Shown here: one piece after another, positions 24,772 to 33,411 of the stretch
How positions within the stretch are numbered: position 1 is the first letter of the stretch
How the letters are laid out: each line of letters opens with the position of its first letter
NCBI GenBank assembly: GCA_000721275.1
Contig: JOFO01000008.1
Location: forward strand, 1-64,000
Source of the DNA: Microtetraspora glauca
Lineage (GTDB): Bacteria > Actinomycetota > Actinomycetes > Streptomycetales > Streptomycetaceae
Direction: 5' to 3'
Length of the DNA stretch: 64,000 nt
Program-made: the position numbers and the translations under genes
The notes under the pieces: generated by a model
Told to the model about the DNA's origin: nothing
The model's input: only the letters and a program-made list of their open reading frames with translations
Databases searched by the model: none

Positions 24772-26292
24772 ATGGGCAGCAGCGCGCACCGGCGCAGGAC
24801 CAGCGGCCGTACGAAGGCCGTCGGCGCGATCGTCGCGGCGGCGATCGCCGGCGGGGCGGCCTTCGCCCTCGGCGGTACGGCACAGGCGGCGGGCGTCGGC
24901 GCCGCCTACACCCGGACCAGCTCCTGGACCGGCGGCTACACCGGCCAGTACGTGATCACCAACAAGAGCTCCGCCGAACGGTCCGGCTGGACCCTGGAGT
25001 TCGACCTGCCCGCCGGGACCGTGATCGGCTCCCTGTGGAACGGCGACCACACCGTCTCCGGCCGGCACGTCACCGTGAGGCCCGCGAGCTGGAACCGGAC
25101 GCTCGCCCCCGGCCAGTCCGTCACCGTCGGCTTCGTGACCTCGGCGGCCGGAACGGCAGGGGACCCGTCCGGCTGCCTCATCGACCAGGCCGTCTGCTCG
25201 GCCGGCGGCCCCGCCCCCACCCCCAGCGGCCGCCCCACCGACCCGCCGACCGCCACCGCGTCCCCGAAGCCGACCCCCACGGCCACGGCCACCGCCACCG
25301 CGAGCCCGAAGCCCACCGCCACCGCCACCGCCACGACGAGCCCGAAGCCGACCCCCACCACCCCGACGCCCACCGCACCCCCCACCACCCCGCCGGCCGC
25401 CGCCGCCCGCTTCGCCCCCTACGTCGACACCTCGCTGTACCCCGCGTACGACCTGCTCGCCACCGCCGACGCCACCGGCGTGAAGGAGTTCAACCTCGCC
25501 TTCATCACCTCCGGCGGCTCCTGCGCCCCCCTGTGGGGCGGGGTCACCGACCTCGCCTCCGACAAGGTCGCCGCCCAGATCGGCGCCCTGCGCGCCAGGG
25601 GCGGCGACGTGCGGGTCTCCTTCGGCGGCGCCGCCGGCCACGAGCTGGCGCTGAACTGCGCGACCGCCGCCGACCTGGCGAAGGCGTACGGCAAGGTCGT
25701 CGACCAGTACCGGCTGACCAAGGTCGACTTCGACGTGGAGGGCGCCGCCCTGCCCGACACGGCCGCCAACACCCGCCGCGCCCAGGCCATCGCCCAGCTC
25801 CAGAAGAGCCACCCCGGCCTGAACGTCTCCTTCACCCTGCCGGTGATGCCCGAGGGCCTGACCCAGCCCGGGGTGAGCCTCCTCGCCGACGCGAAGAGGA
25901 ACGGCGTCCGGATCGACGCGGTCAACATCATGGCGATGGACTACGGCCCCGCCTACAGCGGCGACATGGGCACGTACGCCGTCCAGGCCGCGACGGCGAC
26001 CCAGGCCCAGCTCAAGGGCGTCCTCGGGCTCTCCGACGCGGCGGCCTGGAAGACCCTCGCGATCACCCCGATGATCGGCGTGAACGACGTCGTGTCCGAG
26101 GTCTTCCGGGTCGACGACGCCACCCAGCTCGTCGACTTCGCGAAGACCCGGGGCATCGGCTGGCTGTCGATGTGGTCCTCCACCCGGGACAAGCAGTGCG
26201 CGGCCGGCGCGGTGAACTACGCCGACGCCACCTGCTCCTCGATCCTCCAGCAGCCGCTGGCGTTCACCAAGGCGTTCGCCGCCTACCGCTGA
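24772..26292 (+). CDS. secreted CBM2-GH18 chitinase-like protein
   Basis: 506 residues. Signal peptide 1-38 ('AAIAGGAAFALGGTAQA|AG'). A CBM2 domain with conserved Trp covers about 40-140 ('SSWTGGYTGQYVITNKS', 'LWNGDHTVSG'). A Pro-Thr-Ala-Lys linker (about 148-205) is built from short repeats. A GH18 barrel follows, with 'VRVSFGGAAGHELA' type strand 3 and catalytic 'KVDFDVEGAAL' (Asp-x-Asp-x-Glu). It belongs to the ChiC-like subfamily found in Streptomyces, acting on chitin. The CBM2 suggests binding of cellulose or chitin. No dre site is evident in 24635-24771. A convergent hairpin follows. Confidence 0.9.
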   Translation: MGSSAHRRRTSGRTKAVGAIVAAAIAGGAAFALGGTAQAAGVGAAYTRTSSWTGGYTGQYVITNKSSAERSGWTLEFDLPAGTVIGSLWNGDHTVSGRHVTVRPASWNRTLAPGQSVTVGFVTSAAGTAGDPSGCLIDQAVCSAGGPAPTPSGRPTDPPTATASPKPTPTATATATASPKPTATATATTSPKPTPTTPTPTAPPTTPPAAAARFAPYVDTSLYPAYDLLATADATGVKEFNLAFITSGGSCAPLWGGVTDLASDKVAAQIGALRARGGDVRVSFGGAAGHELALNCATAADLAKAYGKVVDQYRLTKVDFDVEGAALPDTAANTRRAQAIAQLQKSHPGLNVSFTLPVMPEGLTQPGVSLLADAKRNGVRIDAVNIMAMDYGPAYSGDMGTYAVQAATATQAQLKGVLGLSDAAAWKTLAITPMIGVNDVVSEVFRVDDATQLVDFAKTRGIGWLSMWSSTRDKQCAAGAVNYADATCSSILQQPLAFTKAFAAYR

Positions 26293-26314
26293 GCCGCTCC
26301 CGTCCCCCCACAGC

Positions 26315-26357
26315 GCGTGCCCCGGCCGGTGCCACCCCACCCCCGGCCGGGGCACGC
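26315..26357. terminator. hairpin between GH18 gene and aspartate decarboxylase gene
   Basis: GCGTGCCCCGGCCGG pairs perfectly with CCGGCCGGGGCACGC around a 13-base loop, between two convergent stop codons. Confidence 0.75.
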
Positions 26358-26377
26358 CCCTGTCCGCGCGCGGCGGG

Positions 26378-28027
26378 TCAGGCCCGGGAGCCCTTCCACT
26401 CGTCCGCGTAGTCGTCGAAGATCGCCCGCAGGTGGTGGCCGATCTTCAGGTAGTCGAGGTCGTCCAGGTTGGCCAGCGAGACCCGGACCGACCACTCGGG
26501 GCCGTCGAAGCCGCCGCCGTTGAGGAGGACGACGCCGGTCTGCTCGGCGAGCCGGAACAGCGGGTCGACGGGCTCGTAGTTCTTCTCCAGGAAGTCGGCG
26601 AAGTCCTTCCCGTGGACCCGCTCGGCCTCGGCGAGCAGGTCCAGCTCGATGTAGTAGCCGGCCCGCTTGTCGTCGTCGGCGATCTTCATCTGGGCGCCTT
26701 CGAGGAGCAGGTCGAGCCGCTGCCCCACGATCGCCCGCAGCCGCTCCTTGTACGCCTGGCCCTCCGGGAGCATGTCGAAGAGCGAGAAGAGCGTCATCAT
26801 CACCTGCTGCGGCAGCGACAGGCCGGCGGTGTGGTTGAGGGCGACCTGCCGGGAGTCGGCGACCAGCCGGTCGATGAAGCGGATCTTCTCCGGCTCCAGG
26901 GTGAGCGTCCCGTACCGCTTGGCCAGGCGCTCCTTCTCGGCGGCCGGCAGCTCGGCGATCATCCGGTCGATGACGTTGTCGTCGTGGAGGCCGATGACGC
27001 CGAGGCGGTGGCCGGTGCAGCCGTAGTGCTTGGAGTACGAGTACACGAGCAGGGTGTTGTGCGGCAGGTCGGCGGCGACCGAGCGGAAGCCGGGGACGAA
27101 GGTGCCGTAGACGTCGTCGGTGACGATCACCAGGTCCGGGTTGGGCCCGGCGACGATCTCCTTGAGCTGGTTCGCGACCCGCTGACTGAGCGCGAGGGAC
27201 GGCGGGTTGGAGGGGTTGACCAGGCAGACCATCTTGACCGAGGGGTCGGCCAGCTTGGCGACCTCCTCCTCCGGGTAGCGCCACTCGCGGACGCCGGTCT
27301 CGGCGAAGAGGGAGGCGTTGACGTGCACGACGTCGAACTCGTACGTGTCGAGCTCGGGGATCTCGATGTACGGGGTGAAGACCGGCACCATGAGGGCGAT
27401 CCGGTCGCCCTTCTTCAGGATCCCGTTCTTCATCAGGGAGTCGAAGATGTAGCACATGGCGGCGGTGCCGCCCTCGGTGGCGAAGTACGAGACGTTCCCC
27501 TCCGGCGGGCGCTTGTCGAACATCTCGTCCTCGACGTAGCCGCGGACGATCTGCTCGGTGTGGGTGAGGATGCGGTCCGGCACCGGGTAGTTGTCGCCGA
27601 TGGTGCTGTCGGTCAGCTCGTGGACGAAGGCGTCCTTGTCGAAGCCGAAGCGCTCGACGGCGTACTCGACCGACCTCTGGAGCAGTTCGACGCCGGGCAG
27701 CTCCGGGTGCTGCCGGACGAAGGCGTCGAACCGGGCGCCGCAGCCCTTGAGTTCGGGCATGCCGCCGAGGTCGTCGGCGGTCCACACCCGGCGGGACTCG
27801 GCGAGCGAGAAGTAGCCGAGCGCGTAGAACGCCTCGCGGGGGCTGGTGGCGATCCAGTTCGGGTTGCCGCGGCCCGCGTTGAGCATCTGGACCGACGACT
27901 TGTCCTTCTGGCCCGGCCGGTCGGCCTGGGCCGCCTGGGCGAGGGTGATGAACTTGTCCTTCAGCTCGAACGGCGAGAGCTGGGCGAAGGACTTGATCTC
28001 CTCGCGGGTGAAACTGGTCTTGGGCAT
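26378..28027 (-). CDS. asdA: aspartate aminotransferase / aspartate 4-decarboxylase (L-aspartate beta-decarboxylase)
   Basis: 549-residue cytosolic PLP enzyme that converts L-aspartate to L-alanine plus CO2, as in the AspD/AsdA family. The length is typical of this fold-type-I dodecameric enzyme. Visible family stretches are 'NAGRGNPNWIATSPREAFYALG' at the N-terminus, 'PDLVIVTDDVYGTF' and the PLP-lysine motif 'YSYSKHYGCTGHRLG'. The ATG follows AAGGACG. It is the third gene after two aspartate:alanine exchangers, 19 nt after the second. Together they fit a proton-motive decarboxylation cycle. The sequence alone does not show whether it runs in this host. Confidence 0.93.
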   Translation of the reverse strand: MPKTSFTREEIKSFAQLSPFELKDKFITLAQAAQADRPGQKDKSSVQMLNAGRGNPNWIATSPREAFYALGYFSLAESRRVWTADDLGGMPELKGCGARFDAFVRQHPELPGVELLQRSVEYAVERFGFDKDAFVHELTDSTIGDNYPVPDRILTHTEQIVRGYVEDEMFDKRPPEGNVSYFATEGGTAAMCYIFDSLMKNGILKKGDRIALMVPVFTPYIEIPELDTYEFDVVHVNASLFAETGVREWRYPEEEVAKLADPSVKMVCLVNPSNPPSLALSQRVANQLKEIVAGPNPDLVIVTDDVYGTFVPGFRSVAADLPHNTLLVYSYSKHYGCTGHRLGVIGLHDDNVIDRMIAELPAAEKERLAKRYGTLTLEPEKIRFIDRLVADSRQVALNHTAGLSLPQQVMMTLFSLFDMLPEGQAYKERLRAIVGQRLDLLLEGAQMKIADDDKRAGYYIELDLLAEAERVHGKDFADFLEKNYEPVDPLFRLAEQTGVVLLNGGGFDGPEWSVRVSLANLDDLDYLKIGHHLRAIFDDYADEWKGSRA

Positions 28028-28046
28028 GGCGGACGTCCTTCGCGGG

Positions 28047-29750
28047 TCAGTGGTGGAGGATGACGATCACGGCGCCCCAGATGGTCAGCAGCACGTTGCC
28101 GACCGCGTAGGGGATCGTGTAGCCGAGGGTGGGGATCTGCGACCTGGACTGTTCGTTGATGGCGCCGATCGCCGCGGTCGTGGTCTGGCCGCCGGCCAGC
28201 ACGCCCATGAGGATCGGGAAGCGGATCTTCTGCACGTAGTGGCCGACGAGGAAGCCGACGACCAGCGGGATCAGGGTGGCGACCGCGCCCCACAGCAGCA
28301 GGCCCCAGCCGGCCGTGGACAGGCCGCTGGTGAAGCTGGGCCCGGCGTTGATGCCGACGACGGCGACGAAGGCGCACAGCCCGAAGGTGTCCATGAACCA
28401 CTGGGCGCCCGGCGGCACGTTCCCGTACGTCGGGTACTTGCCGCGGATCCAGCCGAAGACCAGGCCCATGATCAGCGCGCCGCCGGAGGTCGACAGCGAG
28501 ATCGGCACCCCGGAGACGGTCAGCGCCGGGATGCCGACGCAGCCGCCGAGGAAGACGCCGAGGCCGACCCAGAGCATGTCGGTGGCGAAGGAGGTCGGCA
28601 CCGGCTTGCCGATGGCCCTGCCGGCCGGGTCCACGAGCCGCTTCGGGCCGGTGAGGACCACGGTGTCGCCGCGCTCGATCGTCGTCGACAGCCGGTAGGG
28701 GTACTCGGCGCCGGCCCGGTAGATCCTGTCGATGTACACGCCGACCATGAAGGGCTCGCGGCGCAGCTCGGCGACGGTCTTCCCGAGCTGTTCCTTGTTC
28801 GAGGCGACGACGTGCAGCGACTCGGTCTCGTAGCCGAGCAGTTCGACGTCGTCGGTCTCGGGGCCGATGTGGGTGCGGGCGTCGAAGTCGACGAGGGAGC
28901 CGCGCAGGGCGGAGACGGCGACGGTGTCGCCCTCGCGGAGCACGGTCCGCTGGTCGTGGTCGAGGACCGTGCCGTCGCGCCGCACCCGGGTGATGTAGAT
29001 GCGGTGGCCGAGCTCCTTCTGCTGGTTCTCGAAGTCGTCGATGGTGCGGCCGGCGAGGTCGGGGCGCCGGATCGTGTACGCGCGCAGGACGACCTCGTAG
29101 TAGCCCTCGGCCAGGTCGGGGTTGTCGCCGGGGGCGTCCAGCTCCTTGGCGAGGGCGGCGGACTCGGCGGCCAGGTCCCGCTTGTAGAGCCGGGGGAGGA
29201 CGTTGGCGAGGAGGATGGCGCAGAGGATGGTGCCGAGCGGGTAGGTGACCGCGTACCCGATGGCGACCAGGTTCTCCTCGGTCTTCAGCTGGTCGGCGGA
29301 GAGGCCCGGCAGGTTGCCGATGGCGTCCTGGGCGACGCCGATGACGGCGGACTGGGTGAGCGCGCCGCCGAGCAGGCCGGCCGAGAGGCCGGGGCCGTAC
29401 CCCAGCATCGCGGCGAAGCCCCAGGAGACCAGCAGGCCGGTGACGCAGACGACGAGCGCGTTGACGACCTGCGGCAGCCCGTCCTTCTTCAGGCCCCGGA
29501 AGAACTGGGGGCCGACCTTGTAGCCGAGGGCGAAGAGGAAGAGGGTGAAGAAGAGGTTCTTCACCGTCGCGTCGATGGTGATCTTGAACTGGGCGCCGAG
29601 CAGCAGCCCCGCGACCAGGCAGCCGGTCACGGCGCCGAGGGCGATCGCCTTGTAGCGGAGCTTCCCGAAGAGGAAGCCGAGGGCGACCGTGAGGAAGACG
29701 AGCAGTTCAGGGTGGGGCTGGAAGATGTTCCGGTTCAGGAAGTCGATCAT
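28047..29750 (-). CDS. aspT: aspartate:alanine exchanger, paralogue 2
   Basis: 567-residue secondary transporter. The architecture is that of the AAE (AspT/YidE-YbjL) family: about five N-terminal membrane segments, a cytoplasmic stretch with two RCK_C/TrkA_C-like domains (about 195-360) and about five C-terminal segments ('LWVGLGVFLGGCVGIPALT', 'LMGVLAGGQTTTAAIGAIN'). AspT of Tetragenococcus swaps aspartate for alanine electrogenically. Here it lies between a paralogue and the decarboxylase gene. Substrate assignment follows from this linkage. Confidence 0.88.
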   Translation of the reverse strand: MIDFLNRNIFQPHPELLVFLTVALGFLFGKLRYKAIALGAVTGCLVAGLLLGAQFKITIDATVKNLFFTLFLFALGYKVGPQFFRGLKKDGLPQVVNALVVCVTGLLVSWGFAAMLGYGPGLSAGLLGGALTQSAVIGVAQDAIGNLPGLSADQLKTEENLVAIGYAVTYPLGTILCAILLANVLPRLYKRDLAAESAALAKELDAPGDNPDLAEGYYEVVLRAYTIRRPDLAGRTIDDFENQQKELGHRIYITRVRRDGTVLDHDQRTVLREGDTVAVSALRGSLVDFDARTHIGPETDDVELLGYETESLHVVASNKEQLGKTVAELRREPFMVGVYIDRIYRAGAEYPYRLSTTIERGDTVVLTGPKRLVDPAGRAIGKPVPTSFATDMLWVGLGVFLGGCVGIPALTVSGVPISLSTSGGALIMGLVFGWIRGKYPTYGNVPPGAQWFMDTFGLCAFVAVVGINAGPSFTSGLSTAGWGLLLWGAVATLIPLVVGFLVGHYVQKIRFPILMGVLAGGQTTTAAIGAINEQSRSQIPTLGYTIPYAVGNVLLTIWGAVIVILHH

Positions 29751-29768
29751 GGAGGGGATGGCCGCCTC

Positions 29769-31451
29769 TCAGGCTCCGAGGAGGCCGACCAGCAGCGGGC
29801 CGGTCAGCGGGAGCAGGAAGTTGGAGAGGGTGTACGTGATCGTGTAGCCGAGCATCGGGACCGAGCTCTGCGCGACCTGGGTGATCGAGGTGATGGCCGG
29901 CGTCGAGCACTGCTGGCCCGCGATGGCGCCGATCAGCAGCGGTTTCTCGATCTTCAGCAGCTTCCGGCCGACGACCAGCGAGATCGTGGCCGGTACGAGG
30001 ACCATGGCGATGCCCGCGAACGGCAGCAGCGCCCCGTACTCCTTGAGCAGCGGCCCCGCCTGCGGGCCCGAGACCAGGCCGGTGCAGGCGATGAAGATGG
30101 CCAGGCCCATGTCCTTCAGGGTGGTCGCGGCCTGCGGCGGGAAGGCGCCGAAGGTCTGGTTGCGGGAGCGGAACCAGCCGAAGAGCAGCCCGGAGATCAG
30201 GCAGCCGCCGCCGGTGCCCAGCGACATCGGCACGTCGCCGAACTCCACCACCACCTGGCCGAGCAGGGAGCCGGCGGCGATGCCGAGGCCCAGGTAGATG
30301 AAGTCGGTGGCGTCGTTCTTCACGATCGAGCCGACCTTGGAGGCCAGTCTGCCGAGCGAGGAGCGGGCGCCGACCAGGGTGAGCACGTCGCCGCGGTGGA
30401 CGACGGTCTCGGGGGTGGCGGGCAGGTGCGCCTCGTTGCGGAGCACGTCGGTCACGTACACGCCGCCGGAGGCGATCTCCGGGTGCTCGGTGGTCAGCTC
30501 GTCCAGGGACTTGCCGTCCGCCGCCTTGTCGGTGAGCGAGACCTGGGTGGTGGCGAGCGGGGTGTCCAGGCCGGGGACGGCCGGGGTCTCGGGGCCGATC
30601 AGCCGGCCGGCCTCGATGATGTTGGCCCGCCGGCCGACGGTGAGGACGAGGTCGGACAGGGTCAGCGTGAAGTCGGGCGGGGGAGGGGTGAGCACCTTGC
30701 TGCCCCGCTTCACCGCCTCCACGGTGACCCGGTTGCCGAACTGCCGCTCCAGGTCCGCGACCCGGGCGCCGTCCGCCAGGGTGACGAGGAAGGTGCGGCC
30801 GACCATGCCGGGCAGCGCCACCCGCTCGTCGGCCTCCAGGCCGCCGCCGGAGCCGCGCATCCGCTCCCACAGCGCGCGGGAGGCGTCGCGGAGGTTGATC
30901 CGCAGCAGCATCGGCATGATCTGACTGGTGTAGATCACGATGGTGACGAGCCCGAAGAGGTAGCAGACCGTGTACGCGGTGGCCACGTGGCCCTGGTACT
31001 GGGTGATCTGCTCCTGCGTCAGGTCGGACAGCTTGCCGATGGCCTCGGTGGCGGTGCCGACGACCGCGGACTCGGTGGCCGCGCCGGCCAGGATGCCGGA
31101 GGCGGTGCCGACGTCCAGGTCGAACGCCTTGGCGAGGCCGAGGGCGATGCCGACGACGCAGACGACCTCGATGAGGCAGAGCGCGAAGAAGCGCAGGCTC
31201 TTGCGGTTGAGGTTGGCGAAGAACTGGGGGCCGGCGAGATAGCCGAGCGAGAAGATGAAGAGCGCGAAGAAGATCGTCTTGACGTCGTCGGAGACGGTGA
31301 CCTTCGCCCAGGCGCCCATGAGCAGCGAGACGATCAGCGTCCCGCAGATGCCGCCGAGCGTGATCGGCCCGACCCGCAGCTTGCCGACGAGGTAGCCGGC
31401 GGCGAGGCAGACGAACAGGGCGAGTTCGGGATGGTCGCGCAGGACTCCCAT
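29769..31451 (-). CDS. aspT: aspartate:alanine exchanger, paralogue 1
   Basis: 560-residue transporter with the same layout as its neighbour: N-terminal membrane block starting 'GVLRDHPELALFVCLAAGYLVGKL', two RCK_C-like domains and a C-terminal membrane block with 'LIGAIAGQQCSTPAITSI', the counterpart of the Gly-rich motif in paralogue 2. It is first in the operon (spacing 18 bp to paralogue 2). Two copies may form a heteromer or differ in substrate. The promoter probably lies in 31452-31577. Confidence 0.88.
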   Translation of the reverse strand: MGVLRDHPELALFVCLAAGYLVGKLRVGPITLGGICGTLIVSLLMGAWAKVTVSDDVKTIFFALFIFSLGYLAGPQFFANLNRKSLRFFALCLIEVVCVVGIALGLAKAFDLDVGTASGILAGAATESAVVGTATEAIGKLSDLTQEQITQYQGHVATAYTVCYLFGLVTIVIYTSQIMPMLLRINLRDASRALWERMRGSGGGLEADERVALPGMVGRTFLVTLADGARVADLERQFGNRVTVEAVKRGSKVLTPPPPDFTLTLSDLVLTVGRRANIIEAGRLIGPETPAVPGLDTPLATTQVSLTDKAADGKSLDELTTEHPEIASGGVYVTDVLRNEAHLPATPETVVHRGDVLTLVGARSSLGRLASKVGSIVKNDATDFIYLGLGIAAGSLLGQVVVEFGDVPMSLGTGGGCLISGLLFGWFRSRNQTFGAFPPQAATTLKDMGLAIFIACTGLVSGPQAGPLLKEYGALLPFAGIAMVLVPATISLVVGRKLLKIEKPLLIGAIAGQQCSTPAITSITQVAQSSVPMLGYTITYTLSNFLLPLTGPLLVGLLGA

Positions 31452-31577
31452 CCGGCCTCACCCCACCCACATGGGGGAATAACCATTCAATGCGGACATA
31501 AGGGGACGCTAACAGTGGTGGATCGGCGAAGGACCGCCGCCACGCCCGTCCGGGTGAACACCCCCTCCCGGCCGGGC

Positions 31578-32426
31578 TCACCCCTTCACCGCCCCCCGCA
31601 TCACCCCGCCCACGATCTGCCGCCCGAACACCGCCAGCACCACCAGCAGCGGCAGCGTCCCCAGCAGCGCCCCCGCCATCACCACCGACGTGTCCGGCAC
31701 ATAGCCCCGCCCCAGCCCCGTCAGCGCCACCTGCACCGTCGGGTTCCCCGTCTGGGTCAGCGCCAGCACCGGCCAGAAGAAGTCGTTCCACGCCGCCACG
31801 AACGACAGCATCCCCAGCACCGCCATCGCCGGCCGAGCCGCCGGCAGCACCAGGTGCCACACCACCCGCAGCGTCCCCGCCCCGTCCACCCGCGCCGCCT
31901 CCAGCAGCTCCGGCGGCAGCGCCCGCAGCAGGTGCTGGCGCAGGTAGAAGACCCCGAAGGCGGACACCAGCGAGGGCAGCACCACCGCCTGCAGCCGGTC
32001 CGTCCACCCGAGCCGGGCGATCAGCAGATAGAGCGGCACCACCCCGAGCTGCGGCGGGATCAGCATCGTCGCCCCCACCAGGAGCAGCAGCGGCCCCCGG
32101 AAGCGGAACCGCAGCCGGGCGAACGCGAACCCGGCCAGCGTCGAGAACAGCACCGTCCCCGCCGCCACCGCCCCCGCCACCAGCGCCGTGTTCGCCAGCG
32201 CCTCGCCCATCCCGCCCTCGTGCCAGGCCACCGACAGGTTCCGCCCCAGGTTCCGCCCGAACCAGAACGGCGGCGGGCTCTCCGCGAGCCGCCCGCTCGT
32301 CCGCGAGGCCGCCACCGCCGTCCACAGCAGCGGGAAGACCGACACCCCCGTGAACAGGACCAGGAGCAGGTACGTCCCCCAGCCCGCCCGCTCGTACGAC
32401 TCCCCGTCCGCGTCCCGCCCGCTCAC
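31578..32426 (-). CDS. ABC sugar transporter permease, MalG-like
   Basis: 282-residue membrane protein of the CUT1 family. About six segments are visible. The EAA loop for the ATPase is 'LPPELLEAARVDGAGTLRVVWHLVLP' (about 185-210). The GTG at 32426 overlaps the preceding stop by 4 nt (GTGA). It is last in a three-gene operon with no ATPase. Streptomyces CUT1 systems often share the ATPase MsiK (established), so an encoded partner may not be needed. The sugar is unknown. Confidence 0.88.
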   Translation of the reverse strand: MSGRDADGESYERAGWGTYLLLVLFTGVSVFPLLWTAVAASRTSGRLAESPPPFWFGRNLGRNLSVAWHEGGMGEALANTALVAGAVAAGTVLFSTLAGFAFARLRFRFRGPLLLLVGATMLIPPQLGVVPLYLLIARLGWTDRLQAVVLPSLVSAFGVFYLRQHLLRALPPELLEAARVDGAGTLRVVWHLVLPAARPAMAVLGMLSFVAAWNDFFWPVLALTQTGNPTVQVALTGLGRGYVPDTSVVMAGALLGTLPLLVVLAVFGRQIVGGVMRGAVKG

Positions 32427-33406
32427 CGCGCCCCCCGCCCGCGGCGGACCCCGGCCAGCCGCACCACCGCGAACAGCACCACCAGGAGCAGCAGCATCGC
32501 CCAGGCGATCGCCGCCGCCCGCCCCAGATGGAGGTTCACCCAGCCCTGCTCGTACAGATAGAGACCCAGCGTCTGGTACTGGTGGTCGGCGCCGCCCGAG
32601 GCACCCGCCCCGCTGCTGAACAGCAGCGGCTCGCCGAACAGCTGCACCGCCCCGATCGCCGACACCAGCCCCGTGAACGCCAGCGCCGGCCGCAGCCCCG
32701 GCAGCGTGACGTGCCAGAACCGCCGCCACCGCCCCGCCCCGTCGAGCGCCGCCGCCTCGTACAGCTCCCGCGGGACCGTCTGCATCGCCGCCAGGTAGAT
32801 CAGCGCGTTGTAGCCGGTCCAGCGCCAGATCACGATCGACGCGACCGCCAGCCGCGACGCCCACGGCCCGTTCTGCCAGTCCACCGGATCCAGCCCGACC
32901 AGCCCGGCCGCCCAGTTCACCAGCCCCTGGTCGCGCCCGTAGAACAGCGCGAACACCAGCGTCGCCGCCGCCACCGACGTCGCGTACGGGGCGAGCGCCG
33001 CCACCCGGAAGAACAGCCGCCCGCGCAGCCGGGAGTCCAGCAGGTGCGCCACGCCGAGCGCGAGCAGCAGCTGCGGCACGGTCGCGAGCACCCCGATCAC
33101 CACCGTGTTCGCCAGCGCGTTCCAGAAGAAGTCGTCGGTGAGCAGCCGGGCGTAGTTGTGCGCCCCCACCCACTCCCGGGCCTCCGGCGCCGTCAGCTCC
33201 ACCCGGAACAGCGAGGTCCAGGCCGTCGCCGCCAGCGGGAACAGCCCGAACGCCCCGAACAGCAGGAAGAACGGCGCGATCAGCACGTACGGCGCGGCCC
33301 GCGACCGCAGCCGCCCCGACCGCTCCCGCCGCCGGGCCCGCCCGGACCGCGCCGGCACCGCCGGGGCGGCCGGCGCGAGCACCCGTTCCCTCACGTCCTC
33401 GGTCAT
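32423..33406 (-). CDS. ABC sugar transporter permease, MalF-like
   Basis: 327-residue CUT1 permease with about six membrane segments, an Arg-rich N-terminal cytoplasmic tail (residues 15-35) and EAA loop 'VPRELYEAAALDGAGRWRRFWHVTLP' (about 200-225). It pairs with the MalG-like permease to form the channel. It starts 5 bp after the binding-protein gene and overlaps the next gene by 4 nt. Confidence 0.88.
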   Translation of the reverse strand: MTEDVRERVLAPAAPAVPARSGRARRRERSGRLRSRAAPYVLIAPFFLLFGAFGLFPLAATAWTSLFRVELTAPEAREWVGAHNYARLLTDDFFWNALANTVVIGVLATVPQLLLALGVAHLLDSRLRGRLFFRVAALAPYATSVAAATLVFALFYGRDQGLVNWAAGLVGLDPVDWQNGPWASRLAVASIVIWRWTGYNALIYLAAMQTVPRELYEAAALDGAGRWRRFWHVTLPGLRPALAFTGLVSAIGAVQLFGEPLLFSSGAGASGGADHQYQTLGLYLYEQGWVNLHLGRAAAIAWAMLLLLVVLFAVVRLAGVRRGRGAR

Positions 33407-33411
33407 CTCCC

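Noticed and set aside
27846..32561. Open frame of 1571 codons on the + strand
   Set aside because: It runs antisense through asdA, both aspT genes and a permease gene, is rich in Asp/Glu/Gln/Arg repeats typical of the reverse frame of GC-rich genes, and has no family match that I recognise.
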